Source: Polyodon spathula
Lineage: Eukaryota; Chordata; Actinopteri; Acipenseriformes; Polyodontidae
DNA length: 64,000 nt
Assembly (NCBI RefSeq): GCF_017654505.1
Contig: NC_054545.1
Span: forward strand, 14,675,547-14,739,546
Direction of reading: 5' to 3'
The first letter of the stretch is position 1. Each line of letters begins with the position of its first letter. Positions 44,710 through 58,200 of this stretch are shown here, piece after piece. The translations under genes and the position numbers were made by a program. Under the pieces are notes generated by a model. That model worked only from the letters and a program-made list of their open reading frames with translations, searched no databases and was not told the DNA's origin.

Positions 44710-45473
44710 CTATATTTTAGGTAGTTTCACAAAAACTATATTGGGATTACCTTCACCACTCTTCTTTTTATTCTTCCCAACGTGTTTAGACAGCCCTTTG
44801 TCTGCAGATTTCTGGGAGTTTGTGGACTTGCGTGAACTGGAAGTGCTTTGCTCCGATTCTACTGCTAGGGATGGCTCTTCAGAGACGCTCGCTCCCTTCA
44901 TACCATCAGGAACGTCGCTCTCTCTTGTGTTCCTGTCTAAAGCAGTATTTTGGGGGCTATCATTGCCATTGCTGTTGGTGTGCACTGCAGATTCAAACAG
45001 AAGTGCATTTAGATCACCGTGCTTAATCTGTGTTGCACTTTCATCTTTATTGTTTCCGTGAACATCAAACTGTGCGGCATTGGGCTCGTGGCCCCCTTTT
45101 CTATCAACATCCCCGTTACCTTCACACCGCTCATTTAAAACATGAAGTGTGTGGCTAGCTAAAGCAGGGAAACCTGATTCCTGGGTGTCATTTCCATTAT
45201 TGTCCAATTTATTCCCAGTGTCTGCAGGAGTCACTGTGATTGGGCTGTGTTGTGTAGCTTTTCTTTCTGCAGTGTCTTGGCATGGAGGAAGGCCTTCCTG
45301 TGAACATGCAGCACTAGTATCCTCCTCTTGTACTGCAAGGTCTGGTTCAGAAGGGGGCAAGACGACACCGCTTGTTTTGTCCATTCCAACTGCGCAATGT
45401 GGCTGACGGCTGTTGGTTTTGGTTGCCTTGGTAACCAAGGCTTTTGCTTCTCTTGTCGCACTGACATTTTTGC
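44710..45473 (-). CDS. INF2: INF2 terminal exon, non-CAAX-type tail
   Basis: A 764-bp exon encoding about 253 low-complexity residues rich in Ser, Asn, Thr and Glu, then [21 protein letters not shown] and stop TAG at 44710-44712. The lysine cluster lies where human INF2 has KRRKKRPS. A GT donor at 44749-44750 (after GGT GAA G) would allow skipping of the last 13 residues in favour of a more distal exon, as in the mammalian CAAX/non-CAAX choice. Confidence 0.88.
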
Positions 45474-48400
45474 CTGAAGAGTTAAAAACAAAAACACACA
45501 CATAACAGGCTTCAGCTTGGTTGCAGTCTCCAGCCTCTCATTTAAGGCCATGGGATTACAGTAAATTCCACACACTAAATAGTAAAAAAAAAAAAAAAAA
45601 AAAAAATTAAACACACACCTGCAACATTATGAAGTTATAAAAATGCAAAAGCTTTCTTACATTTTCTTCAAAAGCCTTTAAATAAAACCAACTGGCACGT
45701 GTCATGGGCACCAACAGCATATTGCTCAGCAATAGAGCTTTATCCCTCACGGAAATTCAAAAGCCTGCATTCGCAACTACCTTCCATTACACAAAACTAA
45801 TGGAACAACACTTGTCCAGTTCTTAGTAGTGAATTGATTCTAGAACTTTGTCTACTTGGCTCTTAATAGATCTTAAAGGAGTCGGCTATGTATTTTTTTT
45901 TTATCTCCACTCAAAATCAGCATCTTAACTATCATCTCCTTTAAAGGATTTACAAACTTAATCAACCCACCCGTCTTTGTTCTAGGCTAAACAGATTAAA
46001 TTAACTCAACCTTTCTTCATAAGTTATACCTTTCAGCCAGGGATTATTTGTCACTCCTTTTGTAATGCAGGGACCACAACGGAACACAGTACTGCATGTG
46101 CGGCATCAGTGTGCAATACAACCTCGGCACTCGAGGGTACATAAAAGATTGCCTGAACCTTCCGATACTACTACAGTAGTCTGTAGTTTTAACCTATCTT
46201 TTCTACACCTATATACAGGTCTGCAGTGTTAAAAGAAAAAACCCACCACACGATTGCTTGAAATACTCATGCATCATGGTTACTAGCACTAGCAAATGAG
46301 GTATTTAGCACAAGCAAGCAGCATGCATGATTAGGCAGTTATTCTTTCGATACTAGAAAACCGCTCTTTTCCAAGTGCAAAGCAAAGCTGACAAGCTAGA
46401 TTAGTTGGGCGGCATGGCTGCTGGCAATGCAGGTACATGGAGGTTTCTCATTCTTACCAGGCTCTGTTTTACCTCCATGTGTTTCACTAGAAGGAGTGCA
46501 CTCTGATTCGCACCTGCCCCGTGCAGTCTTCCTCAGCTGGAAGCCTTTCCGGATGTCCGCCAGGAGAGAGTCTATAACGCACTCCTCTTCCTGCTTCGGG
46601 AAACCTTTACGAACTGCATGGGGAAAAAGAGCCATCTGGGTTAATCTTGTCATTGGAAGGGCAAGCGTGGCACACCTAACTCGCTGCCTTCTGTGCCACT
46701 AAATTGTCAAGAATTTAAGTCCACCATCACCACTGGCATAAACACAGTGTGAAACTGAGCCGACAAGCTGCCGTTTCTCTTCACACTTCGAGTCGAGAGT
46801 TCACACAACACCCAAAGAAACTAATCCTTGCCCCTGAAAGCAACTTCACAACCCACTTAGTTACTTCTGGACCAAAAAAAGTGCGACTGTTAGCTTATTT
46901 GGAATTCCACAAAATGTTCAGCTGTATAGCACAGCATTAATGTAGAGTTCCAATAATGTTTTATAAAATGTCATATGCCAATATATATCTCTATCATATT
47001 TGAAGCGAGTAGAGCTGGAATGAATACAAGCATTGACAAGTTCAGAGAGTATAATATGCCGCCATGCATAGCTATTTAGCAGACCTGCATTGAGTGTCTG
47101 AGCCATTTTACATTGACCAAATCTTGTGGCAGATAAACTATTTCAATATACTTCCGCTAATGTTTTTCCTCTAAATGTAACCTGTCATTCCTGTACAAAT
47201 GTATGATTAACATATAAAAGCTAAAAATTGCTTGAAGGACCCCCTTAAAGGGATATTTTAGAGAAAAAAAGTGGTTCCTTCTTGTGTAGGTCACTTACTA
47301 ATCTTCCCATTCTCTCCCTTTTGTCTCTTGGAGTCTTCCTCTTCAAGCTGCTTCTTCCTCTTCTCTGCCTTGGCAGCTTGTTCCTTCCTGGTCTTGTTAT
47401 CCTAGAAAACAAACCAGCCTCTACTTACTGTACTCTAGATAATAGTGATTTCAAATACAATGTTTAGCAATAGTGACCATCACAAAAACTCAAAACCAAA
47501 CTACCAAGAACTAAAATGAATATGAAGCTATAGATATCCAGGTAAGAAAACGCTAGTTTACCTAAAAAATGGTACAACAGTATGTTGTTGTGCTTCTATC
47601 ATTTAATAAAGGAAACTTGAGAAGGAGCTTGACAGAGGCCGTCAGCCAGCTGCTGCACCAGCCTCTGGATGACAGAGCCCTGCAGGTGGCTTCTAAAGCT
47701 CAATAGGGTTGCCTTCCCAAGCTGGAGAAATCTTCACCTGGATTGCCTTTAGGAACAGATCTCTGAAGGTCTTGATGGTATTAAATAACTCCTCCAGAGA
47801 CAGTCTGGCAGGGTCCTCACACAGGTACAGGGCCAGGTCTTTCTTCTTGGCTTCAATCACACCAAAGCGATTCTCGAGCTCTTCTGCGGCAGCAAGACTC
47901 TCCTATATTTAAAAAAAATAAAAATAAAAATCCATGGGCACATTTTTGGAAGTCAAATCGGGATACAAAAAAAAAAAAAAAAAGATTTAAAAGAAATGTT
48001 TTCTGGTTAAATGACTATAGTATAAAAAGATACCTGGTACATTCCTTTAATACCAAACAGTAAAATGAAATACAGTACATTAATCGAACCTTACCACTTA
48101 TGGAATCTTATACAACAAGAATAGAGTTTACAGTTTTCAGATTTATACAAACACCAATTCAAGAGGATTTGAGGTTAGCTCACTAGCAACAGTGGTGCAT
48201 TGTAGCAGACACCCTCTACTAATGTAAAAATACACTCCTGCTAAAGTCTGGGCTAAAAATGAAACCTTGCAGTGCCATGCGGAACATGGTTACACATGCC
48301 AGCTGGGTCAAGGCACAGTCCAGATATAGAAAGTCCTGAGCCCGCTCACTCGTCTAGGTATTTTTAAGAGGTAAACAGATTTGTTGTATGAAGGAAAGCG

Positions 48401-51400
48401 TCAACGAGGTACAACAATATATCAAACTCTTACTGACAGATTTAGCCAAGACAGCTAAATCACATTACAATACTCACTGCTGGTAAACTCAGTCACTAAG
48501 TATGCATGCAAGACAGCATGTGTGGAACACAGGAGTAATTTTCCAGTGCGTAAACTTAGTATTGCATTTGGATTACTCCCAAGTGAAACTGAGCATAAGC
48601 ACACATCCAGTGATATTCTGAATAAAAGCGGACGTGAAAAGGAATACCTCCCATTTGAAAATATCCTTGATATTAATATTGTTACTGGTTTACATTCAAT
48701 AGCTACATATCAGCGGTCCTCAAAGTAATTTTGGCACGGGCATAAATTGATCTTACTTTGCTGTTTGCGGGCACGCTGACTATAGTACTGCATAGGATCT
48801 TATCTCACACACTGCCTTCTCGCGATAGAGATCTCTCTCTCAGGTAGTAATTGTGCGTGCTGCGCTTATTCTTTAAATAATTTATATAAAATACACAATG
48901 CAAATATTTTTGAATAGCTTGCTTACACACAAATGAATAAACTGAAATTAAAAGGTTAGGACAGCGTCTCGCTTTGTTTCAATTTGACAAATTTGTCAAC
49001 ACTACTCCGTTTTAAAGATCGCTCATCTCCAGTACAATTACTCAGAGAAAGTTGATTCGTAACTAAATTGACTACGGTGTTTCCACTGTCTGGTGAAATA
49101 AAAATTACATGAGATAGAATTTTTAATGCTACATACTGAAATCTTCAGTAACAGTCGGCGAAATTCACTGCTTACCCAGCATATTAACACCCGCCTTTGC
49201 TCACGAATGATTGGACAGCTGTCAAATCTTTCACTTTCCATTTGGCTACTCACTCGCCTTCAATTTTCATGCAAATACTGTGAACGGCCTTTGTTTATGA
49301 TTGGACAGCTGTGTAAAACTTGGTAGACATTTGACTCTCCTATTGGTTAAACTTACAGTTAGTACCTGCACTTGAAACTGACGCAGTTTATGTCCCACCT
49401 AGCTAACCTATGATTGGGCTACCGCAGAGACAATGCAGATATTCAATTGGTTGATCGTATCGCAAAAGCCATTCATGAAAAAAATGTTGCGTACGTACAA
49501 GCACAGCATTAGCGAGCATTATTGTCAGACTGCAGTTAAACTTTTGTTGCTTTTATTTCAGGGAAGAAGATATAGAATTTCTAAGATCGGTAGAAAAAAA
49601 AAAAGAAATCCTGCATTTGCTTTAAAAAAAAAAAAAAAAAGTTATTATTTGCATTCCTATTGGCTAGCCTGCACCATCTCACGGCACTCTATGTTCAATT
49701 TTAAGTGCGATATACCAATTGACTAGTAACATGGATTCCCTGCCACTCATCAGTAACATGAAAAGCTACATTCCACTGCAGATACTCTAAAAACGAAAAT
49801 CTGACAGACCGATGTAGGAAAGCCTCTATAAACCTCAGCATTCTGATTTACTTAGCCCTGTCCAAGCGCAGTAGATCACAATCAAATACATCATTTATAT
49901 CATACAGGCATTCAGCCCTGCTGGAAACTATTTGTATTGTTATTGAAAAAATGGTTGAAGTTAGTTGCTTAACGCACCTGTGTAGGTTTTGCATACTGCA
50001 GCTTGACCTCTTCTGTAGATGCTGCTATTTTACCAGAAGTCTCCCTCAGTCGTTTGGTTAGAGAACTCGCTTCAGCCTGGATTGACTCAATACTTATACT
50101 GCAGGTTGAATATACACCAGTAATTAGATTGCTTTTTGTAGTTGGATGTAGATAAATATAGGCAATTTACAGCTTGCACATCAAAACAGTATGGAAAATT
50201 ATTCCTGTAGTAGACGCGATTAAAATCGCACTTTAAAAATTAACTTGGATTTCTTACCCAGCTGCTTTTGAACAACATTCAATATCATCAGGAAGTTGCA
50301 ACAAATCTGTGTGGTTTTGTTCAGCTTCCTTAAACAAAAACAACAAAAAGACACACCGCAGAATTCAAATCAAAAGTGAGTCACTACCATTCAACACCTT
50401 TTACAAGCATTGCAATAAAACTATAGACCTGCTAAAGATAATACAGCATAGTCAAATGGGAGTCTGACCAAATTCAACAATAAAAATGCAATACTATTGT
50501 AACGTTCCATGCAATGAAATTGAATTGACAGCCCAAAAATTTGTTTCTCCACCTAGATCAAATATTTTAGTTTAGATTTGTGCTGGTTCAATACAGAAAG
50601 ACAATCATCATGTAGTTTTGACTGACGATGCAATTGCAGCCAATAAAATAATTTAAAATGATACCTGTTCTGCACTTCCACTATCTAAAAAGGACTCCAT
50701 TTTTAAAACAGACATGCTATGTTTATGTATTTTCATTTGAACACACACTTTGTACCACTTTAGATTACAGGAAGCTCTGTTTCTATGCCTTAGACCCTGT
50801 CCACACTATGCCTTTTAATCATATTAGCTGCCTTTAACCAGCTTAAAAGTGCTAAATACGGTTGGTGTCAACAGTACACAGTGTTTAATACCGTACTCGA
50901 ATAGTGTAGTACCTGATTCCATGTTTTAAAACGAAAATGTTTGCTAAAAAATGTGTTTATTTCAAAACTGCACATTTGAGACCTATTTAATGAATGTTGG
51001 TGAAACTGCATGACATTATTTTGTTGGCTCCAAAACAATGTACAGTAGGATGCTCATACACTCCAGCCTATGCCCCACCTCCACCATGTGGTGTAGCAGT
51101 GTGATACGGGACTTGTTTGCCTTTGTCTCAGTCAGCTTCAGAAGAGTGCTAATTTTGAACCCCTCTGCGTTGCCTGTGTGACTTCCCTACCAAGATAAAA
51201 GAGAAATAATTGATTATAGTGGTTATCAGTACAGATCCCATTGCTATATTCAGCAACTTCACAACACTGCTGAAGAATAATTCAAATAAAGCATTTTTCA
51301 GCACTGGGGAAAATCACCCTAGATTGCATCCGCCACCAATATGGTTATCCTGGGCTTTTTTCTAAACACGCGTGGTTGATGCAATTAATGTAAAATGCAT

Positions 51401-54400
51401 CTGTGGCTTACAATGTTGAGTTTGATCGGATCGCTCCTGTTCTTGCAAGCAGGTTCCTTTTTTGATGAAACGCAAGAAGTTCTTCGGTCATAATTTCAAA
51501 AAATACAAACAATGCCTTTGAACAATCCTGCAAACACATCTTGTAAATATCTGGATAAGATAGATGGCTGGGGTGGGGATTAGACGACAGAACTTACAAC
51601 TTTTTAAATGTAATACTTACATAATTTAAGAAGTTTCCAACTTTTAGAAGTAATTTACAGAAGCTTGGTAATCTAGTGCTGGCCAACAAACCTGCCGATT
51701 ACAAAAGAAAAACAAGTTCACATCACAATACCAAGGTTTGTCACAATTGGATTAACGGTTGTCTATATCCTTACCTCCAGGGTTTTACACCCAGAGGTGT
51801 AAAATGGGTATGAGAGAGGTCACCTATTTCCCAGAGTTGCAGCAATACTTACTGTCACATGCTGCGTCGATCAAGTCCACTTTTGGCCGCAGCATCTCCA
51901 TCACAGAGGCAGTGTCCTCACACAACTGCATACACTCAATCCGTAACTGGTAGCTGAGAGACAGAGAGAGCGCAATTTCCAACTGCGTGTATAACATCCA
52001 GTGTTGGATAGTTACTGTTAAATAGTAATCCGTTAGTTACCTGTACAAAATAGTAACTAGTTACAATAACTTCTTAGTTTGAAAACACTAGAATTAGTTA
52101 CAAGGGGGTGTGTGGTCCAGTGGTTTAAGAAAAGGGCTTGTAACCAGGAGGTCCCTGGTTCAAATCCCAGCTCACTCATTGCGTGATCCTGAGCAAGTCA
52201 TTTAACCTCCTTGTTCTCCGTCTACAGATTGATACTTCCTTAGCGTTAAGGGGAAAATGTGCTTTCAGAAAACATATCTGTGTTGATATTCCATCAAAAA
52301 CAGCAACATTGTAAATCAACTTTTAACATCTTACCAAAACAAATACCACTTCACAGTATCTGAAAAATAAAATCACTCCGCCTTGATCTTTATAATGCAC
52401 CGAAGAGCCAGCATTGATACATAGCAAAACTTACAAGTCACTCACTGTGGCCGTGGAGATGCAGCACGCACTTTCAAATAGCTGATCACTTACCATGGCA
52501 CGCCAAGGAGGAGGAAGTAGAATTCATCTGGTTTAGCCAGTTTTTCCTTCTCGCCTTGAAATGATTTTAGATTTGCTATCTGTGGAAAGAGACAGTAATG
52601 TTAGCTACAGGCAGGAATGAAAAACATATATGTCACAATGAAAATCTTTAACAAAGCAAGTGCAACAGTGCAAGACTAGACCGGACCAACTTGTAGCTTC
52701 ATCCATACAAAATAAGCACGGAAACATGTCACTAACACACACCCCAACCACAGCTGCAAATACAAAATTAGAGCCATCAGCATGATGACAAAGAGGATGG
52801 CCAGGACAGAACAGTAAATACAGAACAGTATATAAAAACAACTAAAGAAATTATTAATCACAATAAGCAATTCTCCATATATATTAAATGTAAAATGTGA
52901 CTTACAGATGGACAGACACCTCCATATCTCCCCAGAATCTGATACTCTCATTAACTTATGTTAATGAATGTCAACACAAAGTTTCATGACAACTGGATAA
53001 GCAGTCCTCCAGATGCATGCGATGCTAAAGTGTGGCATTACTGGAGACAATATTGGACTAAAGTTAACACCAAGTCAAGTTACAGGGGGGTGCTTCTTTG
53101 CTTACTTCATGCTTCTCAGGCAGCAGCTTCAAAAGTTGTTTCAAAACTTCCACATCAAACTTGGATCGATCTCCAGTCTTGATCATGTGAACGACCTCCT
53201 CGTTGGAACTAGTGGAATGAAAAAAGCATGGTCAGGTACAGGTCAAGGATAAATTGGACAGGAGGTGTGCTGGGCTGAAGATAGAGGAAATCATATTGGG
53301 TAAAGTTATTTTAGCAATTTAGAATTTAGCTGGTTCAACCATCTTAGTGTTACAGGACACCCTGCAATCTTTAACAGAAACGCATTAAGTTGGCTGTGTC
53401 CTGTGTTGTCCGTATCACAGCGTTAGCATTTTTAAACATATTGCCATATCTGTATAAATGTTTATTTACACAGCACGGTTCATATCTCAGCTGGAGAATA
53501 CATGTTTTATCATTTACTTGGGAGTGTTCACCAGGCAAAAACAAAAGGTTCGCAGTGCATCCAGATCACACTCTCTGTGCTGGTTTCCTTTTCCCACAAT
53601 TCTCCACTCAGAATAGCAGCAATGTTGCAGGAGGCAAGGAGTTTTTGTAATCCATTACAAATGTAATGGATTAGAAAAAACAATCTTTCTTCTGATTAAT
53701 GTTCTTGAGTAACAATTACCCAAGATGTGTGCATAAAAAATAATAAAACTATCAGGAATAAGTGAGAGTGGGGGGGATAAACAAATCAGCAACAATTTTT
53801 TTTTTTTTTTTTTAAATCTGCACATATTCTACAAGGCCTGAACATTTCAAGCAAGTTAGAGTCCCCAAGTGCCATTTGACACATTAAGAATACATCTTTT
53901 TAGATTATATAAAAAAAAAAGTTACTCACCACTTAAATTGCTTCAAAAATATGTTCAAATTAAGATTCTTCTTAGGTTCAAGAAAAGTAATCTGTTAATA
54001 AAATGACATTGTCGGTTATTAAAAAGAACACTGTATACAGCCAAAACCAAACGTTTGCACAGGTCAAAGCTGTGATTTCCTATGACAACACAAAATAAGC
54101 ACAATATAGGAGGTTAATAAAACACAATGTTAGGATATCCAAACAGAAAATGGTCAGAATCAGTTTAAAGAGGTGTTAGGATCTTCATTAGTCTTGCATT
54201 TTATTTTGTAAAAGAAATTACAATGCAATGGATTAGTCAGATATTCTCAATAACTAGTGAACACCAAGCCAAAATCATCCAGTGATAAATACAGCTTACA
54301 CAGTAAAATCCCTTTCATGAGCATATGAAAACTCACCTCTTTGGGAGGCTTCTTGACAGGAGCAGCAGCCTCCTTCTCTTTGGACTGAGCTACAGGCAGA

Positions 54401-57400
54401 CAGAAGAGCTGCTCAATGCTGGAGTAATTTGGCTCTAGAGAGCTGTCCACACTCTGCACAGAGGTCCACATGGAGTTACTGTCTGGGGAGCGAGGGCACT
54501 TAATGATTAAATGTGTTGCATTGGCAAGTATTAAGCATTTAAAGATATTAGGTTTTTGCTGTATGAATTGGATTGTTGCATATCAGACAGTCACCTGGTG
54601 GCCAGATGTTGAATTACTGTTATTTGTTTTGAACAGAACAGTGTTAAAATGATGTTCTCCCTTCAGTGAAAATTTTACATTGAGTGCAGTGTCACCCAGG
54701 CAGATGTACTACAAATACTGCCAAACCTTGTATTCAATGCCTTTGTAAAAAAAGTGTACATCAGAGGGAGGATAGAGTGTATTCAGGAGTTTACCGACTG
54801 CAATTACATCTTCTATTTTTTTAGAAGATTAAAATAATCCACAACTACAATAAAATAGAATTGTAGAGAAAGTAAAATGATAAATGTGTTCTTTGATATT
54901 GTTTGGGACAGTACATGAGCTCACACACCTGACACCGCATTAGAAGGCAGCTTCTGCCAGTTTAGCTTCTTCATCTGGAGCGTTGGGTAGCGGACTGGTT
55001 TGTGAAAGTCAGTCTGAGCGCATCCCAAGGAGTAGCTGGTCTGTGCCACTAGCATGTCTCCTGTACCCGGGCAGGGTGGTGGGGGCGGAGGGGGAGACAA
55101 GCTGCCCATGCCAGGTAAAGGAGGTGGCGGTGGGGCCATGCCTGGCAGAGGTGGTGGAGGAGGAGGGGTAGACATGCTGCCCATGCCAGGCAAAGGAGGT
55201 GGCGGTGGGGCCATGCCTGGCAGAGGTGGTGGAGGAGGAGGGGTAAGGGGGGTATGGACCGTACCTCCACCCTCCCCCTCCTGACGGTGGGGAGGACTGC
55301 CACACATACCAGGAAGGGGTGGGGGGGGAGGGGGGGTGGGCTGCCCATGCCAGGGAGGGGTGGTGGGGGAGGTGTCCCCCCTGTTGCTTTCAGAGGTGGA
55401 GGTAGAGGAGGTGGGGGCAGTGGGGACGATTGGTCTGGAGCTGGCTTGAACGCTGCACAAAGAATTTCTGATCCATTCTCTGCCAGGTCAGTCTGTGCAC
55501 CCACATCAACTTTCTTGGCAGGTCTCCCCCCAGCTGTCTGCTGCTCACTTGACTTTCTCTTCCAAACTAAAAGCCTCTCCATTATAGTGTCAATGGAATC
55601 TTCTTCCACTGCAAGGCAAAAAGATTCCAAGTCAAATATATACACACGCATTATATATATATATTTGGAACAGGATGTTGGATCACCCGTTTGACATGAA
55701 GTCTGCAGGGTGTTTGTTTAGCAGAGAGTCGTGACTCTTCCTAAATTACCACCACCTCTAACTTAGGGAGGCTGGGTGTGGAAGTCTGTCTATAGAATGC
55801 CCCATTAAGTCGTCACTTTTGAGACTGTGGTAATCCACCTCGTTTACAGGTGTATCCGAGGGACAGCAGCGCCACACTAGCTGCCAAAGGTGACAGCGTC
55901 GGGTTAGAAACTTACACTAAACCTGGATTTCAGAACAAACCTCAAGTAAGTATGTATGGTGTTTGAGCAATCAGGCTCCTGTTAAACCACATGAACCTAG
56001 AGGTGGGGTTTATTCATACTTTGACAAGTACAGTTCAGAGCAGGATTTTCAGGGGCCTGATTGCTCAAATTCATGGCTCCTATTAAATTCCAGTAATGTT
56101 ATAAACAAGTTCTGAAAACCAGGACGGTGCAAGTATAGTGCAAATTTCTAACCCTGCTAGCATTGTTTTCTGTAGGCAAGTAGAAACTTGCAGAAGAGAT
56201 GGGCTACATTAAACATTTCTAGGACATAAACTACTGACTAACAGTTAGAAGCTATTTTACCCTTTAATAGTTTCTTACACAGCTGCTTTCACTTTTTCAA
56301 TGTGCTGATGAGGAGAATATAAACATGGATTACCGTCATCAGCCAGGAATATGGCTCTGTTTACCAAGGCTTCCAAAGCCAGCCAGGCGTTGCAGTTTGC
56401 AGGTCCCAACTGCAGAAGACCCTGAAGAATCGACAGGAGCTGGAGGGAGGCTGGGGAGCTGCTCACCTGAAACAGGCAAGAGGCAACAGGCTCAGTCATT
56501 ACAGAGCAGCGTTAATCCAGCCCACTGGGAAATAAACCTCAAACAACCACAACTGCTCCCCAGTTCTGTGCAGGGCTCCAGGTCTTTGCCCACATATCTG
56601 GTTACTTGGAGAGAATAATGGAGTTTCTGTGTGTTGCAGGCAGTCGCATGAGGCACAAATACTCCTCTAGAGCCTAGAACAGGGCTTCCAAACCCTGGTC
56701 CTGGGAACCCCATGTGTTGTCTGGTTTACATTCCAACTAAACTCTCAAATACTTAACTAAACCCTTAATTGAGATAATAATTTGCTTAGACCTTTTTAAT
56801 TGTTCTCAGCTCCTAAAAAGTGAAAAGGTCTAATTAAGCAAAATATTAGTTCAATCAAGGGTTTAGTTATGTAATTGGAATGAAACCCAGCAGACACCGG
56901 GGGTTGGGAAGGCCCTGGCCTAGCCTGTTGCCAACCTCCTATCTCCCCAGCATCTTCAAATCAACTAGATTTTTTTGTTTTGTTTTTGTTCAGCACAACA
57001 AAGTGGCTGATGTCTTTATAACCTCATCAGTTTGCTGTAATTTTGAATTACTGGGCGGCTTAATAACTTAGTTTGAAGAATTTCGATTGGCTCACTTTGT
57101 TAAAGAGCGTTGTAAATACTTCCTGATGGCTGCTCATATCAATACCACCATATATTCTCATTAACTCCTCCTCATCCTCAGACATGGTTTCCTCAAAAGT
57201 TTCACATTGGATCTGGAGGTCATCATCTTCTTTCTCCCTGTGAGGAACATACAATTGATCTGCATGTTTTTTTTTTTTTTTTTTGTATAACTTGAGTAAG
57301 TCACCATATAACCCATAAAACTGGATTGGTTGACATTTTGTTGATGCAAATCCATTTTCACACCTAGCTTTCAAGGATACCCCAAGAGCAGCAGGCAATA

Positions 57401-58102
57401 CTGCATTCTTAAAACAACCACAAAACATTTCTTTGCAGTTAAGGTCATACATAAGCCACTGCAGGAACATTGCAATGATATTTTTGACTGGTGTCCACTA
57501 AACTTGGGAATGGTTAATAATAAATAAATAGATAAAAAAATAGTCTTAAATTGGTGTGCATTGCTGTACATCTGCACAAATGGGATTTCCATGTCATTTT
57601 TGTTGTTTAGAAACTGCATTTTAGGATTTAGAGGAGATCCTTCATAAGTCTGAAACATTTGATTAAACAGAATCCAATCTTGTTTCTGACAGTAGTTTCC
57701 AGACAGTCGTGAAGTAGTGGCGACCGCAGTGCGTAAGTTTACATAAAATCGGTCACAACATTGTAATTCTTACCTTAAATTTGGTAGCAAGTCCAGTAAC
57801 CGTAATCCTGAAAATTACATCGATAGAAAACAGTTAATTTATTTTATTTAAAATGACGATTTCATTCCAAAAAATGTTGCTAGCAACTTCATTATTAACA
57901 TTATGATCTTCTCAACATAGACCCCTCCCTGCGAGAGCCGCAAATCTACATTTTAAAACCCCCAGCCAAACCTAGCAAATCCAATGGGTACTAATAACAC
58001 ACACGTGTGTAACAATACGGTGACATTGGAATTGTTAATTAGCCAAACGTCCGGCAGTCTGCTAAGGTTGATTAATATACATTCAGCAATAACACAATTA
58101 AA

Positions 58103-58200
<98 letters not shown>

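Noticed and set aside
54983..55694. Glycine-rich plus-strand frames opposite the FH1 exon
   Set aside because: They are antisense shadows of the polyproline codons.
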